DNA of 35,645 bases from Clostridiales bacterium (GCA_019418225.1 DYCF01000039.1:980-36624), one strand, 5' to 3'. Shown: positions 9,301 to 16,776, counted from the first letter of the stretch. Made by a program: numbers and translations. Notes: generated from the sequence alone by a model not told the origin.

Positions 9301-9584
9301 CATTTAGCCCAAATGGCGAAGTAACACGTGAGCAAATGGCGGTGATGCTATATAACTATATTAAAGCAAATAACATCGAAATTCAGAAACAAACAGAAGA
9401 AGTTAATTTCAAAGATCAATCTAAAGTAGCGCCATGGGCAGAAGAAGCTATGACATTTATGGCACAAGCAGGGATTATGGAAGGCGATAATAAACAAAAC
9501 TGTAATCCAAAAGCAAAAGCTACAAGAGCAGAAGTTAGCACAATGCTTCATAGATTCATGGAAATGATAGAAATGCAGGAGTAG
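3390..9584 (+). CDS. Giant S-layer-anchored bifunctional pectinase: pectin methylesterase (CE8) plus pectate lyase (PL1)
   Basis: A 2064-residue secreted enzyme. Order of parts: signal peptide (MKQFVKKSAKKQASLVLTGT...); two homologous ~140-residue beta-rich, CBM-like repeats (~76-217 and ~330-474, sharing YLHGMSVKN / YLHGMTVKN ends); a LamG-like region (~503-683); two fibronectin-III-like domains (~695-870); an Ig-like module (~880-965); a pectin methylesterase (~968-1277) with GYQDTL (1116-1121), GNVDYIYG (1137-1144, Asp1140 the expected nucleophile) and RPW (1203-1205); a pectate lyase (~1335-1737) with WIDHC (1486-1490) and RMPRLR (1600-1605); an InlB/Flg_new-type repeat (~1763-1833); a Gly/Ser/Asn linker; three SLH domains (~1880-2060) for wall anchoring. 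The esterase would remove methyl groups so the lyase can cleave the resulting polygalacturonate. ATG 3390 is preceded by GAGGAGGG; an upstream in-frame TTG has no ribosome site. Confidence 0.93.
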   Translation: MKQFVKKSAKKQASLVLTGTLVASSVIPSMGNTIDLQRGEVIQTSEVALNEEVTANRTSPGGIVVDPGTTPEAGSAYEYDFTINTTNVIVPTTYNKENRIETLYSPDGFLKINGNGEMYHHQDSHGLAVYVGNSFEVKVAGNAEITFKLCKYSKGGKIDATVADEAGKFVGTSADFQGAEDGSEVTFTYSGEATTLTFTMNGMSGESYLHGMSVKNIVGDVKGWEAKDFAISIGDTTIDVKGAATAADEAEVTVSNGKTYYALSEKAYINADLKDEALRPSIIQNNSEDVVESIDVNSDGEIVVNFKDQTSFPATYTIKVQDSSKFRKPGIRDVYSFAFGNYEGLKKLNSATKIQDTYTTDNGLLTIGKIEGAAAPYWHDSTHGIAINDGNYMEVPVAGNATVTFNLCQYGKGGTLSVTGVLGEGAFDSNELKVEGHAACDKTITYTYTGEATTLRFNVTSSGEAYLHGMTVKNMGELVGSPVANEQASMPKEMDKTDSLNVTPVGHRLVFEHANDSSDITNLTSGIGYYVFDARSDIASIEADIKISAIGNGSGQGIFMGLFDDQNEIKNIATVGIRGDGKIRNIYNKTGNAKPSAGSIDQTYSTSDTIHVKLNKNAEGWYSEVIAGDKSPSATIKFSNTELLNDINENVRYGFAFSNVNGTITNLTFKDEAGNVLYDQTDCYEAIGTAPEVSSVERPIISADRKNITVNWSGESCEDDEAYRVEISKDGGITFTTLVETTTDKSYTAAIDGDGEYVFRITGVCGKAESQAKLSPVASVVAPLESPVIAGENCGTAIKLSWNAVDEATSYEIYRKSPTGNVYTLLNKVSSLEYTDKDVINEEPYYYYVVAKSESNNSNPSNELLMLASLGREGKYVHEKEATEIFITKKSYDTVYKNEAVLEGVVDKKGEMSLEVNGEIKESVSLNKNEKFAFIATLNEGRNDVNLLFRDEAGKVTRQTFNFVYLTNYDIVVDSSFTGNDGDTATDGSGAKVYKTVQTAVNSVPASNTDRVVILVKEGNYREYLRVTSPYITLIGEDREKVNINYFDPKDTPVGGDTSKRCAIYVQSSATGFAAENLTFENTYEYLGDGSISNESADALRVDADQATFVNVKLMGYQDTLQANTGHQYFYKCYISGNVDYIYGTSQALFNDCDLVFRYNGNKNSGYITAPKTDAKAAYGYIFNESRVYAEEGCSGSKYLLARPWGADASATFINTYMSGIINKTDSYSDMSGNLYTDARFSEFYSYGDGYAINSNRPQISRTQAEEMLTAGFLGWDPYAVSENVSRNDFTGNVVTESEDKFIENEYVNDKADTDTDDTGLGAFTVEGYAQNVTGGGVLLETSQNYYKVATAEELLDALVTIKKSGKASVIELTEDIGLGAIEIGDALTKYKSVITSTKHAPLLHPTLLKTGVSTLSIKDMSNLTIFSQNGSALKHVCIDVNNSSNVIFRNIVFDEIWEWDEATSGDYDRNDWDYMTIQNGSTDIWIDHCTFYKAYDGIVDVKKAASNKPSNVTISWSRFLPESESEFFDEMMDLLEADPESYPYYNELLTHYGMTKEQVRGYASAQKKTHLIGASDTEENMKNLQLTLANNYYKNSMDRMPRLRGGNAHVYNCIMDASDILKLRDSVENAEAKAKVVSNGAISTCDASVLLENTYINGIINAVTSGNGSSPGGYINAVNSIYYMNDALTMLEVTDNVNQGMILDEDLFISKLPYSRYNLYSASKLHDKVLPNTGAGVTNMSTVQWQKTKYNETVTDIDAAKECTVVLDYQGGNVVQNGIRVTVGGYYENLPTPTRQGYRFLGWFTAPTGGNLVTTSTNVTDGTDHVLYARWQVSTSDDDTNNGGSGNNGSGSGSGNNDTTNTDTVNKPTDQPTVDNSALANLQDISGHWAKDSITYVVNKGILKGISEENFAPNASMTRAMFATVLYRLSGEPKIAGSNAFKDVKAGSWYETAITWASAQGIVNGVGKNTFSPNGEVTREQMAVMLYNYIKANNIEIQKQTEEVNFKDQSKVAPWAEEAMTFMAQAGIMEGDNKQNCNPKAKATRAEVSTMLHRFMEMIEMQE

Positions 9585-9621
9585 GAGAGTTAACTAATAT
9601 ATAGCATTGCAAGATAAAGAG

Positions 9622-9670
9622 GAAGGTGTTACGAATTAACTATAATTTCGTGGCACCTTCTTTGATTTTA
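9622..9670 (+). terminator. Terminator of the pectinase gene
   Basis: 14-bp stem gaaggtgttacgaa (9622-9635) with ttcgtggcaccttc (9647-9660), two G-T wobbles, then a T-rich run interrupted by ga. Confidence 0.8.
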
Positions 9671-9707
9671 ACAGTTTATTTCAAAGAACAAAGTAAAGGG
9701 GCAAACA

Positions 9708-10190
9708 ATGGAGATTAGACAAACAGAGATTAAAGATTTAGAAACAGTGATGAAACTATATGCAGATGCTAGGGAATTTATGAAAGCTAATGGAAATGAA
9801 ACGCAGTGGGGGAATACGTATCCTGAACGTAGTCTTATAGAGAGAGATATTCATGAAGGAAAGAGTTATATATGTTTAGAAGAAGATAAAATCATAGCTA
9901 CATTTTATTTTAATATAGGAGAAGATCCTACCTATAAGATCATAGAAGAAGGGGCATGGCTTAATGAAATGCCATATGCTGTTGTTCATCGCATTGTGGG
10001 GAGCGGCAAGAAAGGGGCAGCATCATTTTGTTTAGAGTGGTGCTTTAAGCAATATCCCAATATCCGTATTGATACGCATAGAAATAATAAGCCGATGCAA
10101 AATTTATTGCAAAAGAAAGGTTTTACTTATTGCGGGATTATTCATATAGGAGATGGAAGTGAAAGAATAGCTTATCAGAAGATAAAATAG
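9708..10190 (+). CDS. GNAT-family N-acetyltransferase
   Basis: A 160-residue single-domain GNAT protein. It starts MEIRQTEIKDLETVMKLYADA, the usual first strand and helix; the acetyl-CoA-binding region is HRIVGSGKKGAASFCLEWC (~residues 95-113, R-x-x-G-x-G/A-type loop), and the C-terminal MQNLLQKKGFTYCGI is the last conserved helix-strand of the family. It should transfer an acetyl group from acetyl-CoA to an amine of a small molecule or protein; the substrate is unknown. AAAGGGG precedes the ATG. It sits alone between the pectinase terminator and the YhgE-like gene, without a clear terminator of its own. Confidence 0.88.
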   Translation: MEIRQTEIKDLETVMKLYADAREFMKANGNETQWGNTYPERSLIERDIHEGKSYICLEEDKIIATFYFNIGEDPTYKIIEEGAWLNEMPYAVVHRIVGSGKKGAASFCLEWCFKQYPNIRIDTHRNNKPMQNLLQKKGFTYCGIIHIGDGSERIAYQKIK

Positions 10191-10309
10191 CTGTGGTAAA
10201 AATTACATTTTATACAAAGGCTGACATTTGTCTATTGTAATTTAACGAGAGGTACGTATAATAAAAATTTGCAAGACTTATGTAAACGACATCAGGAAGG
10301 AGCAGCATA

Positions 10310-13300
10310 GTGATTGTTAAGTTACTAAAAAATAGTTTGAGAATTTTTAAAGCGGACCTTTCGAAGATTTGTAAAAATTGGGTCAGCCTAGTTGTTATAG
10401 GTGGCTTAATTTTATTACCTTCTCTGTACGCATGGATTAATATTTATGCCTCTTGGGACCCGTATGGCAATACAAAAGGTATCAAAGTAGGCATTGTTAA
10501 TGAAGACCAAGGAGGCCATATTAAAGACAGTGCAGTAAATATTGGTGAAGAAGTTATAAGCTCCTTGAAGGAAAATGAGAGTTTAGGATGGGTCTTTTAT
10601 GATAATAGGGAAGAAGGATTAGCGGAAGTTGATAAAGGTTCTGTCTATGCCACACTTATTATCCCTGAAGACTTTTCTAAAAAAATTCTTACACTAGTGG
10701 AGGCAGAGCCTGTTAAGCCTCAACTTGAATATTATGTAAATGAAAAAATTAATGCTATTGCACCAAAGATTACAGATAAAGGTGCAACAACAATACAAAA
10801 TCAAATTACGACTTCATTTATTGAAACCGTAGCCAATAAACTTATAGAAGTCATGCATTCTGTGGGAATTGAAATTGACAAAGAGTATCCAACGATTGAG
10901 AAATTAGAAGATATGATGGTGAGATTACAAGATAAATTCCCAGATTTAGAATCAAGCCTTGATATGCTTGCAGAAAAAGCAAGCAATGGAAAAGTTGTTA
11001 TTGAAAGACAGGATAAAAATGTAGTAGCACTTCAAAAGATATTAAATCAACTTATTGATTTTAATAGTGATATTACTACAAGTTTAGAGGAACTGAGTAA
11101 AAAGCCGGAGGAAGTTATTCCTGAGTTAAAAGAAAACTTAGTACTTATTCAAACAATCTTTGCAGATATTTCAACGTCTACAGCTGAGCTTAAAGATTCA
11201 ATAGAACTTAATAAGCCGGTACTTATCAATGATATTGACACAGGCATTGTAAAGTTAGAAAGTGCCAAGAATCGTCTTACAGAATTAGCGGATAAGGCAG
11301 GAGAATTAGATAAGGATTTAAGTAGCACAATAAAAAGTACAAAAAATGAACTCATTAACATTATGGATGAATATATAAGTTCATTTGAAGAATTAAAGAC
11401 AAAACTTGATAATACTGATACAGCCTTATCTATTTTAAATCGTCTTGAGAATCTTAGTAAAACAGCGGCAAGTGATGTCAAAAGTTTAAGAAAAAATATT
11501 GAAAGTGTTAGTAAAAAAATAGATCTTCAGCTTGCAATATTACAAAGCATTGTTAGTAAGGTAGAAGGGATTAAGCCACCAAGTATACCATCAGTGCCAA
11601 CTCCAATGCCGCCTTCTGAAGAAACACCAGTTGCGCCAGGAGAAGACAGTAACGGAAGTGAAGATATTGTAGAGACACCTGAAAATCCACCATCAGATCT
11701 TCCAACCGATATACCAGAAGATGATAGTACGCATACTTCATCGGCAGTAGCTACTAGAAGTGTTAATACAAGTAGCACAGGTGATGTGGCATTTGTGGCA
11801 GAAATTACTGAAACCTTAGAAATTGTAAATGAGGCTAAACAAGAGCTCAGTACGAATACAGAAGTATTTGGTGATGCAATTTATGCATTAAATGATATGC
11901 AGGCAGATTTAATAACACTTAAGGGACTTTCTAACAATGTGACTGCTTCAACACAAGCGCTAAATAGCTTAAAAGCAACAAGTAGAAGTTTAAGTAGTAC
12001 AATTAGAAGTATCCGAACACTTATTGAAATGCGTACAAGCAGTATTTCAGATAAGTTAACAACATTAGAAGAAATAATGGCTGAGACTGCTACAGGAGTA
12101 AATAGTCTTAAGCGTACAGTGACAAATGTAGCAACTGGTGGTCAAGAAAAGATTGATAGCATTGTAGCCAATATCGAAAAAGTTCAAGATAAGCTTACAG
12201 ATGTATCAAATCGTGTGGTTAATACTGTTCATAGTGAAGCAGACCGCGTACAAACTAAGGTAGAAGATGTTAAATTAAGTTTAAGTGAGCTTCAAAATAG
12301 ATTAAATAGCCTTAGTGGCAAGTTAGAAGATAAAGTAGTTCTAGAAGAAACACTTGGGAATATTTCACAACTGACTTATAATATTGGGGCATCATTAGAT
12401 AGTACAATTAACCTTTTAGATTCTGACCTTATTGCGAAATTGAAAGAAAAGATTAGTCAGATGTCTACCTTTGTAGGTGATGTGAGTGGTTTATTAGGGA
12501 ATGTTCAAAATGAACTTGAGTACTTAAGAGATTTTGGAACACGCCTAGGTGAGAAGAGTGAATTACTTGCTGAAGATATTTTAGCAGTTAAAGAGCACAT
12601 ACCTGTCCTTAGAGAAAATGTTGATAAGGTAGTTGATAAGATTAATTTACTTAATGAAAATGTGGATGTTAAAGATTTAATTAATCAGCTCACAATGGAT
12701 AATAGTGATAAAAGTGAGTTCTTAGCGACACCAGTTAATTTAAATACGCATATATTATACCCTATGGCAAACTATGGTGCAGGAATGACACCGTTCTATA
12801 CTACACTTTGTTTATGGGTTGGGGCATTATTACTCTGTGCACTTCTTACGACTAAGTCAAAAAATGTAAGCTTTAAATGTACACCGGTTGAAGAGTATTT
12901 TGGTAAATATTTATTGTTTGCGACATGTGCTATGCTACAAGGTTTCATAGCAGCATTAGGTGACATTGTAGTATTAGGCGTAGAAGTGAAACAGCCTGTA
13001 TTATTCGTGTGCCTTGCTATGATGTACAGTGCAATATTTATGGCAATTGTTTATACGCTAGTTTCTTTATTTGGCAATGTTGGTAAGGCTATAGGGGTGG
13101 TCCTATTAGTATTACAGCTTGCAGGTTCTGGTGGGACATTCCCTATTCAAGTAACACCTGTATTTTTCCAAAAGATTCATGAGTTCTTACCATTCACATA
13201 TGGTATCAGTGCCATGAGAGAAGCTATTGCAGGCGTTTATTATGAGACACTGATAAAAGATATCGTAACCTTGTGTATATTCTTCGTAGTATTTATATGT

Positions 13301-13387
13301 CTAGGTGTATTATTAAAGAAAAAAGCCAATGCAATTCTTCATAGGTTTTCTAAGAAACTGGGGGAATCAGGAGTTATTGAACATTAA
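10310..13387 (+). CDS. yhgE: YhgE/Pip-family membrane protein with a long extracytoplasmic coiled-coil
   Basis: 1025 residues. The N-terminal membrane segment and following motif (LPSLYAWINIYASWDPYGNT, ~residues 37-56) and the C-terminal bundle of about five membrane helices (from ~residue 820, including LPFTYGISAMREAIAG) are hallmarks of the YhgE/Pip family, built like ABC-2 exporter permeases. Between them lie ~750 residues of mostly heptad-like coiled coil, broken by a Pro/Ser/Glu-rich linker at ~419-485. Known members include the phage-infection protein Pip of Lactococcus and YhgE of Bacillus; the family is also linked to type VII secretion, but no ESX gene or ABC ATPase is visible here. 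Start is GTG 10310, preceded by AGGAAGGAG. A TATAAT at 10257-10262 may be the -10, with a poor -35. A terminator at 13406-13454 closes the unit. Confidence 0.88.
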   Translation: MIVKLLKNSLRIFKADLSKICKNWVSLVVIGGLILLPSLYAWINIYASWDPYGNTKGIKVGIVNEDQGGHIKDSAVNIGEEVISSLKENESLGWVFYDNREEGLAEVDKGSVYATLIIPEDFSKKILTLVEAEPVKPQLEYYVNEKINAIAPKITDKGATTIQNQITTSFIETVANKLIEVMHSVGIEIDKEYPTIEKLEDMMVRLQDKFPDLESSLDMLAEKASNGKVVIERQDKNVVALQKILNQLIDFNSDITTSLEELSKKPEEVIPELKENLVLIQTIFADISTSTAELKDSIELNKPVLINDIDTGIVKLESAKNRLTELADKAGELDKDLSSTIKSTKNELINIMDEYISSFEELKTKLDNTDTALSILNRLENLSKTAASDVKSLRKNIESVSKKIDLQLAILQSIVSKVEGIKPPSIPSVPTPMPPSEETPVAPGEDSNGSEDIVETPENPPSDLPTDIPEDDSTHTSSAVATRSVNTSSTGDVAFVAEITETLEIVNEAKQELSTNTEVFGDAIYALNDMQADLITLKGLSNNVTASTQALNSLKATSRSLSSTIRSIRTLIEMRTSSISDKLTTLEEIMAETATGVNSLKRTVTNVATGGQEKIDSIVANIEKVQDKLTDVSNRVVNTVHSEADRVQTKVEDVKLSLSELQNRLNSLSGKLEDKVVLEETLGNISQLTYNIGASLDSTINLLDSDLIAKLKEKISQMSTFVGDVSGLLGNVQNELEYLRDFGTRLGEKSELLAEDILAVKEHIPVLRENVDKVVDKINLLNENVDVKDLINQLTMDNSDKSEFLATPVNLNTHILYPMANYGAGMTPFYTTLCLWVGALLLCALLTTKSKNVSFKCTPVEEYFGKYLLFATCAMLQGFIAALGDIVVLGVEVKQPVLFVCLAMMYSAIFMAIVYTLVSLFGNVGKAIGVVLLVLQLAGSGGTFPIQVTPVFFQKIHEFLPFTYGISAMREAIAGVYYETLIKDIVTLCIFFVVFICLGVLLKKKANAILHRFSKKLGESGVIEH

Positions 13388-13405
13388 AAATAAATAACAA
13401 TATGT

Positions 13406-13454
13406 AAAAGACTACTTTATTTAGAAAAATGATAAAGTAGTCTTTTGTATTTTT
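13406..13454 (+). terminator. Terminator of the YhgE-like gene
   Basis: Perfect 15-bp stem aaaagactactttat (13406-13420) with ataaagtagtctttt (13432-13446), then a T-rich tail. Confidence 0.88.
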
Positions 13455-13523
13455 GCAAGATGAATTATGATAAAAGAGAAAGAAGGTAAGTAATAGATGA
13501 GAAGATAATGGAGGAGATAGAAA

Positions 13524-14645
13524 ATGGAAAAGAGAAGACTTGAAAATTTAGGAATTGAAACATCGTTACTTGGTTTTGGATGTATGCGATTTCCTATGAA
13601 GAATGGTAAAATTGATAAAGTAGAAGCTGAAAAGATGATAGATCTTGCCATATCTAAAGGTGTGAATTACATTGATACAGCATATCCTTATCACAATGGA
13701 GAAAGTGAACCTTTTGTAGGCAAGGTACTTAGCAAATATCCAAGAGAAAGTTATTATTTAGCAACTAAGCTTCCGGTATGGTTAGTTAATAGTGTAGACG
13801 ATGCTAAAAGAATTTTTGAAGAGCAACTGCAGCGTTTAAATAAGGAATATATTGATTTTTACTTGCTACATGCCATGAATGGTGAACGATTTGACAAAAT
13901 GGTAGAGCTTGGCATCATCGCATATTGTGAAGCACTTCAAAAAGAAGGGAAAATTAAGTACTTTGGTTTTTCATTTCATGATGAATATGAGGCATTTGAA
14001 AAAATTATTACTTATCGTCCATGGGACTTTTGCCAGATTCAGTTAAATTATGTAGACACACAGGAACAAGCAGGAGAGAAAGGATATGAACTAGCTAAGA
14101 AGTTAGGCGTACCAATGGTTATTATGGAGCCACTTAAAGGAGGGAGACTTACACAATTCTCAGAGGATATAACAGCCATTTTTAAAAAGATAGATAATGA
14201 GGCAAGTATTGCTTCTTTTGGGATGCGCTGGGTAGCAAGTCATGATAATGTGAAGGTGATTTTAAGTGGTATGTCTACTTGGGAACAAGTGGAAGATAAT
14301 CTACATACATTTTGTAATTATAAACCGATGAGTAAAGTAGAAATAGAACAGATTGCTGAAGTAGATAAAATGCTTAAGGCAAGAGTGCAAAATGGTTGTA
14401 CAGGATGTAAATATTGCATGCCATGTCCAGCAGGGGTAGATATTCCGCATAATTTTGCAGTATGGAATAATTATCATATTTATGATAACTATGAAGTTGT
14501 GCGCTGGGAGTGGGAAAACAATATAGTCGCTAAGAATAAACAAGCCGATTTATGTATTAAGTGTGGTAAATGTGAAACAAAATGTCCACAAAAGCTTAAT
14601 ATAAGAGAAGATCTTATGCGTGTGACACAGGATTTATCTAGATAA
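13524..14645 (+). CDS. Aldo/keto reductase with C-terminal two-cluster ferredoxin-like domain
   Basis: 373 residues. Residues 1-~280 are an aldo/keto reductase barrel: LGFGCMRFP start, catalytic tetrad candidates Asp and Tyr in YIDTAYPYHNG, Lys in LATKLP and His in YLLHAM. The last ~90 residues carry two [4Fe-4S] cysteine motifs, CTGCKYCMPCP and CIKCGKCETKCP. This fusion is a known clostridial aldo/keto reductase type annotated as Fe-S oxidoreductase; it may take electrons from ferredoxin as well as NAD(P)H, but its substrate is not known. AGGAGG-like site (ggaggaga) precedes ATG 13524. Monocistronic between terminators at 13406-13454 and 14644-14703. Confidence 0.9.
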   Translation: MEKRRLENLGIETSLLGFGCMRFPMKNGKIDKVEAEKMIDLAISKGVNYIDTAYPYHNGESEPFVGKVLSKYPRESYYLATKLPVWLVNSVDDAKRIFEEQLQRLNKEYIDFYLLHAMNGERFDKMVELGIIAYCEALQKEGKIKYFGFSFHDEYEAFEKIITYRPWDFCQIQLNYVDTQEQAGEKGYELAKKLGVPMVIMEPLKGGRLTQFSEDITAIFKKIDNEASIASFGMRWVASHDNVKVILSGMSTWEQVEDNLHTFCNYKPMSKVEIEQIAEVDKMLKARVQNGCTGCKYCMPCPAGVDIPHNFAVWNNYHIYDNYEVVRWEWENNIVAKNKQADLCIKCGKCETKCPQKLNIREDLMRVTQDLSR

Positions 14646-14703
14646 AAAATACCCTCAAGAATAGAGAAGAAGAAATGCTCTAAGTTCTTGAGGATATTTT
14701 TTT
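14644..14703. terminator. Bidirectional terminator between aldo/keto reductase and the minus-strand kinase operon
   Basis: Stem arms aaaaaataccctcaagaa (14644-14661) and ttcttgaggatattttt (14685-14701), one C-A mismatch, with A-tract and T-tract outside. It ends the plus-strand reductase and can serve the minus-strand operon whose last gene stops at 14731. Confidence 0.8.
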
Positions 14704-14730
14704 AGCTAATAAGTTAATGGCATATTAAAG

Positions 14731-15297
14731 TTAAGCATGAAAAATGTCATGAATAAAGTTTTCGTAGTTTTCTCTTTGTGAATGGGTATTACCTGGATAA
14801 ATACTTGTAGATAAGAGTGCATTATTAAGGTAAGCTGGATCCAGAGTTTGAAGATTACGGAATTCACCCATATCATACCAGTATCTAAGCGTTTTACCAA
14901 TTTTTAAAAGTGGCGCATAGTACTTACCGGTGGAAAATCCATCCAATTTGGAACTGCTAGGAGAAGTATTAAAGAAAAATAATGATTTTGCAAGCCATCC
15001 CCTATGTGCAGAGCCGTGTGAAGTTGTGCGTGTTAAAACGGAATTGATATAATCTGTAAACTCTGTGAAAGGGCCAGATCTAATTTTTATACCTACAATA
15101 GGGTACCAAAGACCTTTGATTTTACCGTTATTGGTACCGGAAGAACTATAAAAACCTAATGTAACCCTTTCCACCCCATAAGAGTAACGAATATTTACAT
15201 CTATCAAACCAATCATCCTAAAGTGAGTAACAGTATATAGATTTGCAGTAAAGCTGCCTTTATGAATATCTAATATACTACATGAGTTTTGTGCCAT
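14731..15297 (-). CDS. Unknown protein, third gene of the kinase operon
   Basis: 188 residues that I do not recognise. It has no signal peptide, membrane helix or cysteine motif. It is rich in Tyr, Ser, Gly and Phe with a beta-like N-terminal half (VTHFRMIGLIDVNIRYSYG, VTLGFYSSSG) and a middle part containing GPFTEFTDYINSVLTRTTS and HRGWLAKSLFFF. ATG 15297 is chosen: AGGTGG lies 5 bases upstream; a GTG at 15306 would overlap this site. It follows the kinase gene with a gap of 52 bases and no terminator between, so the two are very likely co-transcribed. It may be another structural or coat-type partner, or a regulator of the kinase; that is speculation. Confidence 0.7.
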   Translation of the reverse strand: MAQNSCSILDIHKGSFTANLYTVTHFRMIGLIDVNIRYSYGVERVTLGFYSSSGTNNGKIKGLWYPIVGIKIRSGPFTEFTDYINSVLTRTTSHGSAHRGWLAKSLFFFNTSPSSSKLDGFSTGKYYAPLLKIGKTLRYWYDMGEFRNLQTLDPAYLNNALLSTSIYPGNTHSQRENYENFIHDIFHA

Positions 15298-15349
15298 ATA
15301 CACCACCTAGATTAAATTTGCTGGGATAGATAAGGCTAGAATCAACTAG

Positions 15350-16096
15350 CTATAGAAAAGTCATATAGCTAGTTGGAGAGTAGGTCGAGAATTTAAGTTC
15401 ATTAAGTTCATATTTAATCTCTTCAATAGTTCTAAAGCTACGACCAATACCTAATAATTTTTTTAGAAAATGTTCTTCATTTCGTGTTAGAGACAACTCC
15501 CGATACCAAGGAAGTGGAACACGATTATCTCCTGTATAATAAGCAGTGTAATACAAACGAATTAGAAAATCACCTAAAAACCAATAATCTTCTTCACAAG
15601 TATATTTGTTGTTATCGATATATCTAGCTAAACCAAAGTCTATAAGTGCTAAATCTTTAGTCTTACGTAAGATGACATTGGGAAGCCGTATATCTCGATG
15701 AACGATATGAGAGGCTTGTAAATACTCTATAATTTGAAGGAGCTGACTCGCAATTCTGTAAATCTCAGTTTTAGAGAACTCATAACGGTCTCGCTTTACA
15801 ATAGTATCAAATGTTTTTCCGCTCATATATTCTAATATATAGCCTTCTGCATCTCGGTTTTTAAAGGTACCCATAAATTTAGGAAAACTAGGAGAGTGAA
15901 GACTTGAAAGGATTTCTTGTTCATAAAATAACTTAGATCTTGTAGTGGGGAGCATTTCCTGCTTTAACTGTTTAATAACATATTTTTTTCCTATGCTATC
16001 TTCAGCTAAATAAGCTATACCATAGCGACCTTGACCAAGCATTTTTATGATAGTGAATTGTTTAATATGGGTACCAGGTCTATAATACCTATCCAT
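15350..16096 (-). CDS. Small soluble Hanks-type Ser/Thr protein kinase
   Basis: 248 residues making up just a kinase domain, with no membrane anchor or PASTA repeats. Motifs: glycine loop GQGRYG (21-26), ATP-contact Lys42 in VIKQL, likely helix-C Glu59 or Glu61, catalytic HRD at 133-135 with Asn140 (HRDIRLPNV), and DFG at 153-155. The residue two after HRD is Arg rather than the common Lys. The segment after DFG is very short and no APE motif is visible: DYWFLGDF, the start of helix F, follows within ~15 residues. All residues needed for phosphotransfer are present, so activity is likely. Size and build recall stand-alone Bacillus kinases such as YbdM. It begins 26 bases after the Ser/Asn-rich gene; ATG 16096 lacks a strong ribosome site, so translation may be coupled or weak. 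Confidence 0.88.
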   Translation of the reverse strand: MDRYYRPGTHIKQFTIIKMLGQGRYGIAYLAEDSIGKKYVIKQLKQEMLPTTRSKLFYEQEILSSLHSPSFPKFMGTFKNRDAEGYILEYMSGKTFDTIVKRDRYEFSKTEIYRIASQLLQIIEYLQASHIVHRDIRLPNVILRKTKDLALIDFGLARYIDNNKYTCEEDYWFLGDFLIRLYYTAYYTGDNRVPLPWYRELSLTRNEEHFLKKLLGIGRSFRTIEEIKYELNELKFSTYSPTSYMTFL

Positions 16097-16122
16097 ATCA
16101 ATAACATCTGCTTAATGCAGGA

Positions 16123-16776
16123 TTAGCAGTACCATTTCTTAGATGAGTTATTGTGAGAATGCTTCTTTGAAGAACTATTGCTAGAGCTGCTAGATTTACT
16201 GTTAGAAGATGAATTATTAGAACCGTTGCTAGATTTATGATGAGAACAACGAGATCTACTATTGTAAGATGAGTTATTAGAGTTATCAGAGTTACTAGAA
16301 TTGCTAGTATTATTAGAGTTGTTACGTCTATTAGATTTACAGTGAGAACAACGAGATCTACCATTGTAAGATGAACTATTAGAGTTGTCAGAGTTGCTAG
16401 AATTACTAGTGTTATTAGAGTTGTTACATCTGTTAGATTTACAGTGAGAACGGCGAGATTTACGATTGTTAGATGAATTACTAGAGCTATTAGAGCGACT
16501 AGAATTTCTGCGAGAGTTACTACTGTTAGAAGAGTTGTCTGAACTATCATTAGAACTATTGCAAGAAGAACAGTTAGAACAGCTTCTGCAAGAAGAGTTA
16601 CCTAAGCTATCACAAGAAGAACAGTTATAATAGCCACTATAAGATGAACTATTAGAATTGTCATTAGAAGAGTCACTAGAAGAATTACCATAAGATGAAT
16701 TGCTTGAACTATCAGAGAAATGTTTTCTTGAGTGATGTGAATGATTTTGTGAAGAACGTGATTTTGAATATCCCAT
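16123..16776 (-). CDS. Ser/Asn/Cys-rich low-complexity protein, putative kinase substrate or coat protein
   Basis: 217 residues, about 42% Ser (92 by hand count) and 22% Asn (47), plus 12 Cys, many His, Arg and Lys, and almost no hydrophobic residues. The N-terminus is MGYSKSRSSQNHSHHSRKHF. The middle carries C-x2-C pairs (NCSSC, CSHC, SCSNC). The C-terminal half holds two 34-residue repeats (R-S-R-C-S-H-C/H-K-S followed by N/S-rich stretch). It ends KKWYC. This frame, not the overlapping hydrophobic one, is real: AAGGAG sits just before ATG 16776. No signal peptide. It is the first gene of the operon with the Hanks kinase and an unknown protein. Low-complexity Ser-rich proteins next to kinases are reminiscent of spore coat proteins CotB/CotG, which CotH phosphorylates; sequence homology to those is not claimed. 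Confidence 0.78.
   Translation of the reverse strand: MGYSKSRSSQNHSHHSRKHFSDSSSNSSYGNSSSDSSNDNSNSSSYSGYYNCSSCDSLGNSSCRSCSNCSSCNSSNDSSDNSSNSSNSRRNSSRSNSSSNSSNNRKSRRSHCKSNRCNNSNNTSNSSNSDNSNSSSYNGRSRCSHCKSNRRNNSNNTSNSSNSDNSNNSSYNSRSRCSHHKSSNGSNNSSSNSKSSSSSNSSSKKHSHNNSSKKWYC
16231..16434 (-). repeat. Two 102-bp tandem repeats inside the Ser/Asn-rich gene
   Basis: Units at 16231-16332 and 16333-16434 each start (plus strand) agattta and share long blocks such as gagaacaacgagatcta and agagttgttac; they encode 34-residue units. A degenerate third copy starts at 16435. Tandem duplication of a Ser/Asn/Cys module. Confidence 0.85.

Noticed and set aside
8580..9551. Several 60-70-residue minus-strand open frames opposite the 3' end of the pectinase gene
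   Set aside because: They are antisense shadows of the InlB-repeat and SLH coding sequence, without ribosome sites or recognisable domains.
16098..16550. Overlapping minus-strand frame of 150 residues, strongly hydrophobic (Leu/Ile/Val/Thr), looking like a membrane protein
   Set aside because: It is the shifted reading of the Ser/Asn codon repeats (AGT/AAC/TCT) of the gene at 16123-16776, has no ribosome site, and its pattern is the repeat period; the Ser/Asn frame has AAGGAG before its ATG.
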